In this document: positions 7,879 through 16,075 of the stretch, in pieces
How positions within the stretch are numbered: the stretch's first letter is position 1
Layout of the letters: the number at the start of each line of letters is the position of its first letter
From: CAZVPF01 sp964628195
GTDB lineage: Bacteria; Planctomycetota; Phycisphaerae; Sedimentisphaerales; Anaerohalosphaeraceae
DNA length: 30,285 bases
Assembly: GCA_964628195.1 (NCBI GenBank)
Contig: CAZVPF010000035.1
Location: forward strand, 1 to 30,285
Reading direction: 5' to 3'
The notes under the pieces: model-generated
The model's input: only the letters and a program-made list of their open reading frames with translations
The model's database searches: none
Told to the model about the DNA's origin: nothing
Made by a program: the position numbers and the translations under genes

Positions 7879-10545
7879 ATGAAACTCTTGACAGCGGAAA
7901 AAAAAGTTTTTATTCAATGTTCATTGCTCCTTGTGATTGCTTCTTGCGCTTACAGTGGAATTGCAGACATTGCCGCCACATCATCCGAACTGAAGATGAG
8001 TTTTGACTGTGCTGAAGACGGGATTTACCAAATTATCGAGATGCCATCTTACGCTGACTGTGATCCGAACCTGGATTACCCCATAATATGGGAGGGCGCA
8101 CCGATTAACCCAGTAACCATTGACAGGTTCGAAACCGGCAATGACCGTCTTTACAGCAAGTTTTTGCTTATCGACGCCCAGTCTCGCCAGCCCGCAGGCA
8201 GTTGCCGATACGTTACAAAAATCGAGTATTCTGAACCCTTATTCGATACACACGGCTGGTACAATGCATTTTGGGGAACTGTTGGTGATTTTACGGATGG
8301 TTATTTTCGTATAACTTTTTTCCCAACAATGGAAAAACCATTCGACCCCATTCTTATTAACCCCACGTTGATAGAAACAAACATGCAGGATAAATACCTG
8401 AGTTTGAGGTTGAGAATTGACGGGCTAAGCACACCAGGCCCGGTTCCTTTTGGTGTGTACCTGCACACCCGGGATGAAAATGCCACGGTTTCTGATATTT
8501 TTAATGTACCCGGCGACGGTGAATTCCATATTGTAAGTTACGATCTAAGTCAAATCGGCGGGATAGGCTGGGCCGATAAGAGAAAGTTGCGCCTCGACCC
8601 CGCAGAAGGTGAGCATCTAAACTTTAACCGATACGAAAACAGCGAAGTTGTGATCGACTGGATTGCGGTAACAGACAAGGCTGACTTTGACGGGACAAAT
8701 CCGGACGCTACAGATATAGTCTGGGACTTTTCAGACCCTGCCAACCGTAATTTCACATTCCCCGAGCCGAACGGCATCAAAGGTGTTACCTGCCCGATGA
8801 GCGTTTCTGACGCCAACCAGACGAACACAAAATACATTACGTCCAACTTGACTTTTAATGAACTGCTTGAAGTGCCGCAAGAAGGTTCTTATATACTATG
8901 GGAAATGGAAGGGCACAAAATCCCGATCAATTCGCAGTATATAACTTATCTTGACAAAGAGGTGAAACCTTATACAGACATAGGAGCGGCAATATATTAC
9001 GTTTCAAATAACAAAGTCCCGGAATACGACACGGGAAGCATTTTGATCCATCCGATGACCGACCTTGCTCAGGCTCCGAACGGGCTTGGAGCGTTCAATC
9101 TTACCAGCCGGAACGCCCAGAGACACTTTCTGTCGGCGATGCAGTTTTTGGCACACCGGTATTCACACCCCGATGCACCCGCAGGTTGGATACGCGGGCA
9201 TATAGTAGGAAACGAGATTAATTCACACTGGTGGTGGTACAATATGGGACTTGCGACAATGGAGGAAGTTGCCGAAGAATACAGCCGTACGGTCAGGCTT
9301 TTTGACCTTGCCGTTAAAAGCGTATCACCCGGCACCGACACATTTATATCGCTTGAGCACAATTGGACCTCTCCTGTTGTCGATGAACCTTTCAAATGCA
9401 CAGGCTCCAGGCCGATGCTTGAAGCTGTCAGCGAGAATATTACCGCCCATGGTGATATCGACTGGAACCTCGCATTCCACCCATACCCTCAAAATCTTTA
9501 CGAGCCGCGTTTCTGGCTTTACGACGACAAGGCTCAAATGAGCTTTGACACCCCGAAACTGACCATGAAAAACCTCGAACTGCTGCCGTTGTATATGTCG
9601 CAAAAAAGGTTTCTTCATAAAGGAAACATGCGTGATATAATTTTTTCCGAGCAGGGTTTTAATACGCTTGACACCCCGGACGGACAGCAGATACAGGCTG
9701 CGGCTTATGCTTATTCATGGCAGAGAATCTCGAATATACCAGGCGTAAAAGGCTATATGTACCACAGGCACGTTTACTGGCCCAATGAAGCGTCGCTGGA
9801 CTTTGGAATATGGAATAGTCTCAACGGTTACACGCCCACCGAGAAAAAAGATATATGGTATGTGTATAATGATGCAGAGACTCCTTACTGGCGCGACAGT
9901 TTTGACCAGTATTTACCCGTTCTCGGTTTTACCGACTGGTCGCAGGCACTGCCGGCTAAAACATTTTTTGATTACCGCTTTGATGTTGATTCCGAATTTG
10001 AGCAATGGCAGGTCGTCAGTCAGATTGAAGATGCCGCTGTATCAGGGGGCCTCCTTACCGGAAAAGCGACGGGGAACGATCCGATTTTTCAAAACGGTAA
10101 AGTCTTCTTTATGCCGGAACAGATTGACAGGATATATATAAAAATGGCTGTTTCAGGCCAAAGCCCGGTTTCACAGTTTTTCTGGGGCACTTCGGAGCAG
10201 CCTTATCCGACAGCGGAAAAGGTAGTAAACATTAACGTAACAGCCGACGGCCAGATTAGAGAGTACATTCTTGACATGAAGGCACACCCATTGTGGAACG
10301 GCAAGGAGATCGTTTTAATAAGACTCGATCCGGTTTCAAATGCCCCCGCCGCGGAGTTCCAGGTCGATTATATTACAGGCGGTGCTTATGCCGATCTGAA
10401 CCATGACCAAAAGGTTGATGTTGAAGATATAACTGTTATGGGTGAGCAATGGCTCGAACCGGGAGACAATATCAGAGCGGACATAAATGATGATAATATG
10501 GTGGATCTTAGTGATTTTTCACGCCTGGCTTCGCAATGGCGGTGA
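7879..10545 (+). CDS. Secreted DUF5722 glycosidase-like protein with C-terminal dockerin
   Basis: An 888-residue exported protein. Residues 1-23 form a signal sequence ending in IASC, which fits a lipobox (Cys23), although ordinary signal peptidase cleavage is also possible. The start of the DUF5722 region (FLLIDAQSRQPAGSCRYVT) and its continuation (GIKGVTCPMSVSDA, about residue 300) are separated by roughly 170 residues that look like an inserted beta-sandwich. The core at ~300-690 has IVGNEINSH with N445-E446 and FSEQGF with E591. This pair matches the spacing and context of the acid/base and nucleophile of clan GH-A barrels. Residues ~690-835 are another beta-sandwich, and 836-888 hold two Ca-loop repeats (DLNHDQKVDVED and DINDDNMVDLSD) as in type I dockerins. 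Family membership is fairly clear; glycosidase activity is inferred. Confidence 0.75.
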   Translation: MKLLTAEKKVFIQCSLLLVIASCAYSGIADIAATSSELKMSFDCAEDGIYQIIEMPSYADCDPNLDYPIIWEGAPINPVTIDRFETGNDRLYSKFLLIDAQSRQPAGSCRYVTKIEYSEPLFDTHGWYNAFWGTVGDFTDGYFRITFFPTMEKPFDPILINPTLIETNMQDKYLSLRLRIDGLSTPGPVPFGVYLHTRDENATVSDIFNVPGDGEFHIVSYDLSQIGGIGWADKRKLRLDPAEGEHLNFNRYENSEVVIDWIAVTDKADFDGTNPDATDIVWDFSDPANRNFTFPEPNGIKGVTCPMSVSDANQTNTKYITSNLTFNELLEVPQEGSYILWEMEGHKIPINSQYITYLDKEVKPYTDIGAAIYYVSNNKVPEYDTGSILIHPMTDLAQAPNGLGAFNLTSRNAQRHFLSAMQFLAHRYSHPDAPAGWIRGHIVGNEINSHWWWYNMGLATMEEVAEEYSRTVRLFDLAVKSVSPGTDTFISLEHNWTSPVVDEPFKCTGSRPMLEAVSENITAHGDIDWNLAFHPYPQNLYEPRFWLYDDKAQMSFDTPKLTMKNLELLPLYMSQKRFLHKGNMRDIIFSEQGFNTLDTPDGQQIQAAAYAYSWQRISNIPGVKGYMYHRHVYWPNEASLDFGIWNSLNGYTPTEKKDIWYVYNDAETPYWRDSFDQYLPVLGFTDWSQALPAKTFFDYRFDVDSEFEQWQVVSQIEDAAVSGGLLTGKATGNDPIFQNGKVFFMPEQIDRIYIKMAVSGQSPVSQFFWGTSEQPYPTAEKVVNINVTADGQIREYILDMKAHPLWNGKEIVLIRLDPVSNAPAAEFQVDYITGGAYADLNHDQKVDVEDITVMGEQWLEPGDNIRADINDDNMVDLSDFSRLASQWR

Positions 10546-10582
10546 GTTTTTAGTTTTTGTTAAAGAGATTTATTGAAATATT

Positions 10583-11725
10583 ATGAAATTTACGAGACAA
10601 GAGTATCTTGATTTAATGCTTTTTCGCAAAGCGGACAGGCAAATGTTCGTGGAGCTTTTTGGTCCGTTGATAGGCCTTGAAGAGGAATGGAAGGCTCAGG
10701 GCGCAACTCCGGAAGAACTTGATATGACCGCCTTCGACTGGGATTTTGTTCCCTTTGTAGATTGCGGAGCAAATGCTTTTTTCCACGGCAGGGTCGCCGA
10801 GCCGGGAATAATTGAGGAAACCGGGGATTATGTCCTTACGCGTGATATACTCGGCAGGGTAAACAAGATGTGCAAAGGCACTTCGACTATAGCCCTGCCG
10901 CAGAGCTATCCTGTGGAAAACATGGACGACTGGCTGAAGATTAAACATGTTTTCGAGTTTGACGAGTCCAGGATCGATTCACAAAAGATTGAACAGGCGA
11001 AACGACTGAGGCAGCAGGGTTATGTGGCAGTTGCCAACATTTTCGGGTCATTCGATACATTAAGGATGCTTATGGGCGAGGAGAACTGCTGTATGGCTTA
11101 TTACACCCAGCCGGAACTGGTCCATGATGTCACCCAGACTGTAACCGATATGACAATCAAGGTGTTTGAACGGGCGCTCGAAATGATAGAGATCGACCAG
11201 TTACAGACGCATGAAGACATGGCCGGTAAATCAGGCCCTATGGTAGGCCCTGTTCAAATCGAGCAGCACTTCAAACCGTATTATGGAAAGGTCTGGGATT
11301 TATTCTCGGGCAAGAACACAAAAATATTCCAGGTGGACAGTGACGGCAATATCAACCCTGTTATTGATGCTCTGCTGGACTGCGGCATTAACTCGGTTTA
11401 TCCAATGGAGCCCGCGGCGGGCATGGACATAGTGCAAACAAGGAAGAAATACGGAAATAAACTTACAATGGCGGGAGGTATCGACAAACATGTTCTTCGC
11501 GGCACAAAGGAAGATATAAGACGCGAACTCGAATACAAAATGCAGCCGCTGATGCGGCAGGGCGGTATGATATTCGGGCTGGACCACAGGATACCGAACG
11601 GCACACCGCTTGATAACTACAGGTACTATGTCGACCTGGGCAGAGAAATTCTCGGAATCCCGCCGAGAAACAGTGAATCGAGAGGCTGGCAGAGAATGGC
11701 TTTTTGCGGTGCGTCAATAGTATAA
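10583..11725 (+). CDS. UroD-superfamily protein, probably not a heme enzyme (copy 1)
   Basis: A 380-residue cytosolic protein of the uroporphyrinogen decarboxylase/MtaA-CmuA barrel superfamily. Landmarks are H210-EDM followed by a Gly/Pro-rich turn and a Tyr-rich PYY motif, D252-SDGN at the strand that carries the metal ligands in methyltransferase members, and LDHRIPNGTPLDNYRYY near the C-terminus. In corrinoid-dependent relatives such as MtaA the D252 region reads H-x-C-G; here it is D-S-D-G, so a zinc-thiolate site is unlikely. No other heme gene is nearby, and the gene lies between a glycosidase-like gene and the TRAP operon (10 bp to dctP). That context suggests a role in catabolism of the imported compound. 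The reaction is unknown. It differs strongly from copy 2 at 14534-15676. Confidence 0.75.
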   Translation: MKFTRQEYLDLMLFRKADRQMFVELFGPLIGLEEEWKAQGATPEELDMTAFDWDFVPFVDCGANAFFHGRVAEPGIIEETGDYVLTRDILGRVNKMCKGTSTIALPQSYPVENMDDWLKIKHVFEFDESRIDSQKIEQAKRLRQQGYVAVANIFGSFDTLRMLMGEENCCMAYYTQPELVHDVTQTVTDMTIKVFERALEMIEIDQLQTHEDMAGKSGPMVGPVQIEQHFKPYYGKVWDLFSGKNTKIFQVDSDGNINPVIDALLDCGINSVYPMEPAAGMDIVQTRKKYGNKLTMAGGIDKHVLRGTKEDIRRELEYKMQPLMRQGGMIFGLDHRIPNGTPLDNYRYYVDLGREILGIPPRNSESRGWQRMAFCGASIV

Positions 11726-11735
11726 GAAAATAATT

Positions 11736-12734
11736 ATGAATAAACGCCAAAACATAATTTTTTCATCAATAGTTTTGCTTGTAATCGGCATTGTTGCTGT
11801 TATATCAATCGCCGGCACAGCAGGTGATACGTTTAATACTTTGCGAGTAGCTCATCCGCTTGATACTTCGCACCCTCTTCACAAGTCGCTCGAACACTTT
11901 GCACAAACAGTACGTGAACTTTCCGATGGAAAAATGAACGTCCTTATATATCCTAACGGCCAACTCGGTTCGGACAGGCAATGCCTTGAACAGCTTCAAT
12001 ACGGCATACTTCCGATGACGATCTGTTCGTGCGGCCCTTTAGAAAGCTTTTTGCCTGAAATGCAGATATTCGGAGTGCCGTACGTTTTCCGCTCCGGCAG
12101 GCACATGTTCGATGTCCTGAACGGGCCTGTCGGGGAAGAATTGCTTTCAAAAGGCGAGAAATTCGGGATAAAAGGTCTTTGCTTTTACGATGCCGGGGCC
12201 CGCAGCTTTTATACCAAGGCAAAGCCCATCCATAACCCCGATGACCTGTCGGGCATGAAAATACGCGTAATGAAAACCAACATGAGCATTCGGACAATGA
12301 AGGCCCTTGGCGCGTCTCCGACACCTATCGACTTCGGTGAACTCTACACCGCACTTCAGCAGGGAGTCGTTGAGGGCGCGGAGAACAATCCGCCGAGCTT
12401 TTTTACCTCGATGCATTACGAAATATGCAAATATTACAGCCTTGATGAACACCTGAGAATACCCGACACACTGCTTATAAGCTCCTTTTACTGGAAGAAA
12501 CTTTCGAAAGAGCAAAAACAAATAGTTCGCCAGGCAGTGAAATATTCAGCTGATTACCAGAAAGACCTCTGGAGGCAGGTCGAGAGGCAAGCCCTTGAAA
12601 AGGTACAGGCAGCTGGCGTTGAAATAATATATCCGGATAAAGAACCTTTCATAGATGCCGTTAAGCCATTATGGCAAAGCTTTGAAGGAACCTATACCGG
12701 CCAATTGATTGATAAAATTCAGGATGTCAGATAA
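11736..12734 (+). CDS. dctP: TRAP transporter solute-binding protein, DctP family
   Basis: A 332-residue periplasmic protein with an uncleaved or signal-like N-terminal helix at residues 5-27. Family features are RVAHPLDTSHPLHK near 37-50, YPNGQLGSD at 72-80, GARSFYT at 154-160, MKIRVM with R177, and ALQQGVVEGAENNP at 206-219. R177 corresponds to the Arg that binds the substrate carboxylate in DctP proteins, so the ligand is probably an organic acid. Uronates, including glucuronate, are known ligands of this family. Beside a GH115 alpha-glucuronidase gene a glucuronate-type ligand is a sensible guess, not a demonstration. The stop codon abuts the ATG of the small permease. The symbol is used in the family sense. 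Confidence 0.9.
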   Translation: MNKRQNIIFSSIVLLVIGIVAVISIAGTAGDTFNTLRVAHPLDTSHPLHKSLEHFAQTVRELSDGKMNVLIYPNGQLGSDRQCLEQLQYGILPMTICSCGPLESFLPEMQIFGVPYVFRSGRHMFDVLNGPVGEELLSKGEKFGIKGLCFYDAGARSFYTKAKPIHNPDDLSGMKIRVMKTNMSIRTMKALGASPTPIDFGELYTALQQGVVEGAENNPPSFFTSMHYEICKYYSLDEHLRIPDTLLISSFYWKKLSKEQKQIVRQAVKYSADYQKDLWRQVERQALEKVQAAGVEIIYPDKEPFIDAVKPLWQSFEGTYTGQLIDKIQDVR

Positions 12735-13226
12735 ATGCCCTTCAAAGCCATTGCGAAAAATATCGACAAAGCCCTTGACCTGGTTACCATAACAATAATG
12801 GCGATGCTGGTGCTGGACGTGACATGGCAGATCATCAGCAGGTATATATTGAAAACTCCAAGTGCATGGACGGAGGAATTGGCGGGGTTTTTGATGATCT
12901 GGGCGGGAATGCTCGGAGCTGCTGTCGCACATCGGCGAAAGGCGCATCTCGGAATAGACTTTTTTGTCGAAAAGTTTTCCAGGCGAAACAGGGACATCAT
13001 TCGTTTAATTGTGAACTTCCTTACCCTGTTTTTCACTATCGGTATTTTAACAGTAGGGGGGATAAAGTTGGTCGTAAACACAATTGCGACTAACCAGATA
13101 TCCCCCGCGATGGGAGTCAACATGGGTTACGTTTATTTAGCCGTGCCCGTCAGCGGTATTTTTATGTCCGTCTATTCGATACGGAACGCCTACTATTGCT
13201 ATTCAGACCTTTTTAATAACGGATAA
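12735..13226 (+). CDS. dctQ: TRAP transporter small permease, DctQ family
   Basis: A 163-residue membrane protein with four predicted helices: about 15-35, 50-65, 90-112 and 130-150. The segments TWQIISRYILKTPSAWTEELAGFLMIWAG are typical of DctQ, where a Trp/Glu pair precedes the second helix, and RRKAHLGIDF is the usual loop after it. It partners with the large permease encoded four bases downstream to form the membrane part of a sodium-driven TRAP carrier. The start ATG follows directly on the dctP stop, so translation is likely coupled. Confidence 0.88.
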   Translation: MPFKAIAKNIDKALDLVTITIMAMLVLDVTWQIISRYILKTPSAWTEELAGFLMIWAGMLGAAVAHRRKAHLGIDFFVEKFSRRNRDIIRLIVNFLTLFFTIGILTVGGIKLVVNTIATNQISPAMGVNMGYVYLAVPVSGIFMSVYSIRNAYYCYSDLFNNG

Positions 13227-13230
13227 AACT

Positions 13231-14523
13231 ATGTCGCCTTTGTGGGTACTTATAATATCATTTGTCATCATGCTCGTCTTTGAGGTTCCCATTGCCGTAT
13301 GCCTCGGCATATCATCCATGCTTGCGGTTCTTGCCATTGGCGATATACCCGCATTTCTGATAGTAGCCCAGCGGATAATGAACGGCATGAACAGCTTTAC
13401 ACTTCTTGCAATACCGTTTTTCATTCTCGCGGGGCTGTTCATGGGCAAAGGCGGCATTGCAAAAAGGCTGATAGACTTTGCCAACGTACTGGTCGGACGT
13501 TTACCGGGCGGGCTCGCCTTTGTAAACATTTTGACATGCATGCTCTTCGGTTCAATATCCGGTTCGTCCGCTGCTGCGGTTTCATCGGTAGGCGGTTTCA
13601 TGATCCCCCTTATGAACAAGATGGGCTACAAACGTGAGTTCAACGCATCGGTTACTATAACATCGGCGACTACGGGGCTGTTGATACCTCCGAGCAATGC
13701 GATGATCGTCTACTCCCTCGCTACGGGAGGAGCGGTTTCCATCTCCGCGATCTTTATAGCCGGTATCCTGCCCGGAATAATTGTCGGATTGTTCCTCATG
13801 CTCGTCGCCGGGGTGATCTCGTATAAAAAAGGCTATGGTAAAGGTGAAAAGTTTGAGGCGAACGAAGCATTGGCTAAGCTCGTAAAGGCGTTGCCTGCGT
13901 TGATGCTGGTGGTGATAATCCTCGGCGGAATTTTATCCGGGGTGTTCACACCGACAGAGGCATCTGCCATTGCGGTTATTTACGCGTTCGTGCTTTCGGT
14001 GTTCGTATATAAAGAGGTGAAATTTACGGATATACCGGGCATACTCTTTGAGTGCGTGACAATGACTGCAATTGTCTTTCTGCTCATAGGAACTTCGATG
14101 GCTACAAGCTGGGTGCTTGCATACGAGAATATTCCTGAAAAGATCAGCCGGGCCCTCATTGGGCTGTCCGAAAACAAATACCTGATCTTAATGATTATAA
14201 ACCTGATCCTGCTGGCGGTGGGAACATTTATGGACATGACCCCGGCGATATTGATATTCACGCCGATCTTCCTGCCCGTTGTAAAAAACCTTGGAATGGA
14301 CCCGATCCATTTCGGAATCATAATGGTAATGAATCTCAGCATAGGCTTATGCACACCCCCTGTGGGAACATCGCTGTTCATAGGATGTTCCATAGCGGAG
14401 ACAACTGTATCGAAAATATTGAAACACTTGATGCTCTTTTTCGCCGCAATGGTCGCGGCTCTGTTGATATGCTCATATATACCCCAAATAAGTATGTTCC
14501 TGCCGAGATTATTTAATTTGTAA
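13231..14523 (+). CDS. dctM: TRAP transporter large permease, DctM family
   Basis: A 430-residue protein of the usual DctM length with about 11-12 hydrophobic segments. Diagnostic stretches are IPFFILAGLFMGKGGIAKR near residue 65, LFGSISGSSAAAVSSVG near 105, LIPPSNAMIVYS near 150 and GLCTPPVGTSLFIG near 372. These Gly/Ser/Pro-rich hairpins form the elevator-type sodium and substrate sites. The gene is complete, and together with dctP and dctQ makes a full TRAP system. It ends 10 bp before the second UroD-like gene. Confidence 0.92.
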   Translation: MSPLWVLIISFVIMLVFEVPIAVCLGISSMLAVLAIGDIPAFLIVAQRIMNGMNSFTLLAIPFFILAGLFMGKGGIAKRLIDFANVLVGRLPGGLAFVNILTCMLFGSISGSSAAAVSSVGGFMIPLMNKMGYKREFNASVTITSATTGLLIPPSNAMIVYSLATGGAVSISAIFIAGILPGIIVGLFLMLVAGVISYKKGYGKGEKFEANEALAKLVKALPALMLVVIILGGILSGVFTPTEASAIAVIYAFVLSVFVYKEVKFTDIPGILFECVTMTAIVFLLIGTSMATSWVLAYENIPEKISRALIGLSENKYLILMIINLILLAVGTFMDMTPAILIFTPIFLPVVKNLGMDPIHFGIIMVMNLSIGLCTPPVGTSLFIGCSIAETTVSKILKHLMLFFAAMVAALLICSYIPQISMFLPRLFNL

Positions 14524-14533
14524 GGAAATAATT

Positions 14534-15676
14534 ATGCTTAACAATAAAGAATGGATAAAAGCAGTGTTAAAAGGTGAAGATGCGCCTGTGCCCCAATACT
14601 GGATGTCATTCTTCAACGCCGATACCGCGAGGAAGCTAACGCCCCAATCCTGCCATTTTGAGGGAATGAGCCTTTTCGAGGTTGGTGAAGATTTTGACAT
14701 GAGCCCGATGAGTGAAAACTCGCTCGAAAGGATGATAGAATTTAATCTTCATACCGACCGCTGCTTCGCATGCCTGGGCAAGGGTGCTGCGATAATGTTC
14801 GGTCACGGCGGGCCGGGTGAGTTCTTCAGAAAACTCGTCGAACGCGCTGATAATCATGTAATTGTCGAATATGAAACAGGTGTCCGGACTAAGGTCCAGT
14901 TCAGCCCGCATTTTGTCCACAGTTTTGACCATCCTGTAAAAACAATACGGGATATAGAAAAACTACAACTGCCCGATCCCCAAAACCGTCAAAGATATGC
15001 TGGTCTCGAACAAAATGCCCGTTATCTTAAAAGTAAGGGCCAATACGTTCTCGGCTCTCTTAACGGTTTCTTCTCAGGTATTCATTACTTCCTTATGGAT
15101 TACCAGGAAACGCTGATGGCGCTTATGACCGAACCCGAATTGATCGAGGCCTGTCTCGATAGACTGGGCCCGTGGAACCTTGCGTCGGCGGAAAAAATGA
15201 TCGAATCGGGGATTGACTGTCTAGCAGTGTGTGACGATCTCGGCTCAAAACAGAACCTGTTAATGGCACCGGAGCATTACAGGAAATTTTTCAAGCCCTG
15301 GCATAAAAAGCTCTGCGATCTTGCCCATTCAAAAGGCGCTGCGGTTCACCTGCACTCACACGGTGCGATACATGACCTGCTGGATGACCTTGTGGACTGC
15401 GGTTTTGACTTCATTAATCCATTCGACCCAGAAGAGGGATATGATATAGAGCAGGTTTTGAAGAATTACAGTGATAAATTTGTCGTAACCGGCGGCTTTC
15501 CTGGCAGTTTCTGGTATTGGCCTGCTGAAAAACAGGATTCGTATCTGAAAAAGATGGCAGAGCTTGGCAAAAAGTACCGCCGTTTTATATTTATGGACTC
15601 CAGCGGTGTGCCTGAAGACTTGCGCCCCGAAGACTTTGAAAGAATTACTTCAATCTCAAAATCATACAGGTACTAA
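14534..15676 (+). CDS. UroD-superfamily protein, methyltransferase-like fold (copy 2)
   Basis: A 380-residue cytosolic protein with UroD/MtaA-type landmarks: CDDLGSKQNLLMAPEHYRKFFKPW in the central barrel, VHLHSHG with H272, H274 and H276, and FINPFDPEEGYDIEQV. In corrinoid methyltransferases of the superfamily the second position of the H-x-C-G metal motif is Cys; here the aligned motif is H274-S-H276-G, so a metal could still be held, but by His. Copy 1 has D-S-D-G at the same place, so the two proteins probably do different things despite equal length. It is the last gene of the + strand run, with a good ribosome binding site (AAGGAAA) and a hairpin 20 bp after its stop. No corrinoid-protein gene is in view. 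The reaction is unknown. Confidence 0.75.
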   Translation: MLNNKEWIKAVLKGEDAPVPQYWMSFFNADTARKLTPQSCHFEGMSLFEVGEDFDMSPMSENSLERMIEFNLHTDRCFACLGKGAAIMFGHGGPGEFFRKLVERADNHVIVEYETGVRTKVQFSPHFVHSFDHPVKTIRDIEKLQLPDPQNRQRYAGLEQNARYLKSKGQYVLGSLNGFFSGIHYFLMDYQETLMALMTEPELIEACLDRLGPWNLASAEKMIESGIDCLAVCDDLGSKQNLLMAPEHYRKFFKPWHKKLCDLAHSKGAAVHLHSHGAIHDLLDDLVDCGFDFINPFDPEEGYDIEQVLKNYSDKFVVTGGFPGSFWYWPAEKQDSYLKKMAELGKKYRRFIFMDSSGVPEDLRPEDFERITSISKSYRY

Positions 15677-15695
15677 TTTTTAATTAATAAGGCCA

Positions 15696-15719
15696 CCTCT
15701 AATAATTTTAAATTAGGGG
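15696..15719 (+). terminator. Hairpin after the UroD/TRAP operon
   Basis: Arms CCTCTAAT and ATTAGGGG form eight pairs with one G-U wobble around an eight-base AT loop, 20 bp after the stop of the last gene. No long T-run follows on the + strand, so it may be a weak or assisted terminator. It lies between genes that face each other and could serve both. Confidence 0.5.
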
Positions 15720-15865
15720 AATAAACTTTCACTTAATCAATTTTGTATTAAAGTTTGAAACTGTTATCCAAAAATTAGAAACATTCCGTGGGAGTACAGT
15801 AACTTCCCGAGCAACGCCATCTTGCGAGAGTACACCCCGAAAAGTCCTGAACTTATTGATAAGGA
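15720..15865. other. Intergenic spacer without a recognisable gene
   Basis: About 146 bp between the hairpin and the AraC remnant. The first half is AT-rich. The second half is richer in GC and has a short GGGA...TCCC inverted repeat near 15790-15808. Neither strand gives a convincing ORF, promoter or tRNA. On the - strand this is downstream of the remnant and may be decayed sequence of the lost regulator region. Confidence 0.4.
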
Positions 15866-16069
15866 TTATAAGCTGATATGTTTTTGCCTGTAATCGAAAG
15901 GAGTGACTCCCTTGACACTTTTAAAGAGCCGCCCCATGTGGTGCAAGCCATTAAAATCCGGTTCATCGGCAATCTGCGAAATAGTCATATTGGTCTGCAA
16001 AAGCATTTTCGCAACCTGTTCAACCCTATGCAGCCTTATTTCGTGATTTATCGAACGTTTCAAGGCCAT
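15866..16069 (-). pseudogene. Beheaded AraC-family regulator: C-terminal HTH remnant
   Basis: The 67 codons encode LKRSINHEIRLHRVEQVAK, then LLQTNMTISQIA, then FKSVKGVTPFDYR. This is the end of the first HTH, the linker helix, and the whole second HTH of an AraC/XylS regulator, as in XylR-type sugar regulators. The usual IAxxxGF reads IADEPDF, a sign of decay. The sensor domain and first HTH are missing. The reading frame is the same as that of the glycosidase gene upstream on this strand: the TAA of that gene (16076-16078) is followed by two codons and then this segment. The homology begins almost at the junction, so a deletion or insertion joined the two genes. It is unlikely to be expressed as a working protein. 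Confidence 0.75.
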
Positions 16070-16075
16070 CCACTG

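Noticed and set aside
10583..15676. Calling the two UroD-like proteins HemE of heme synthesis
   Set aside because: Context is transport and glycan breakdown, no other heme gene is near, and the active-site motifs differ between the two copies.
15780..15865. Possible small RNA in the GC-richer spacer
   Set aside because: Only a short imperfect stem is seen, with no promoter or terminator of its own.
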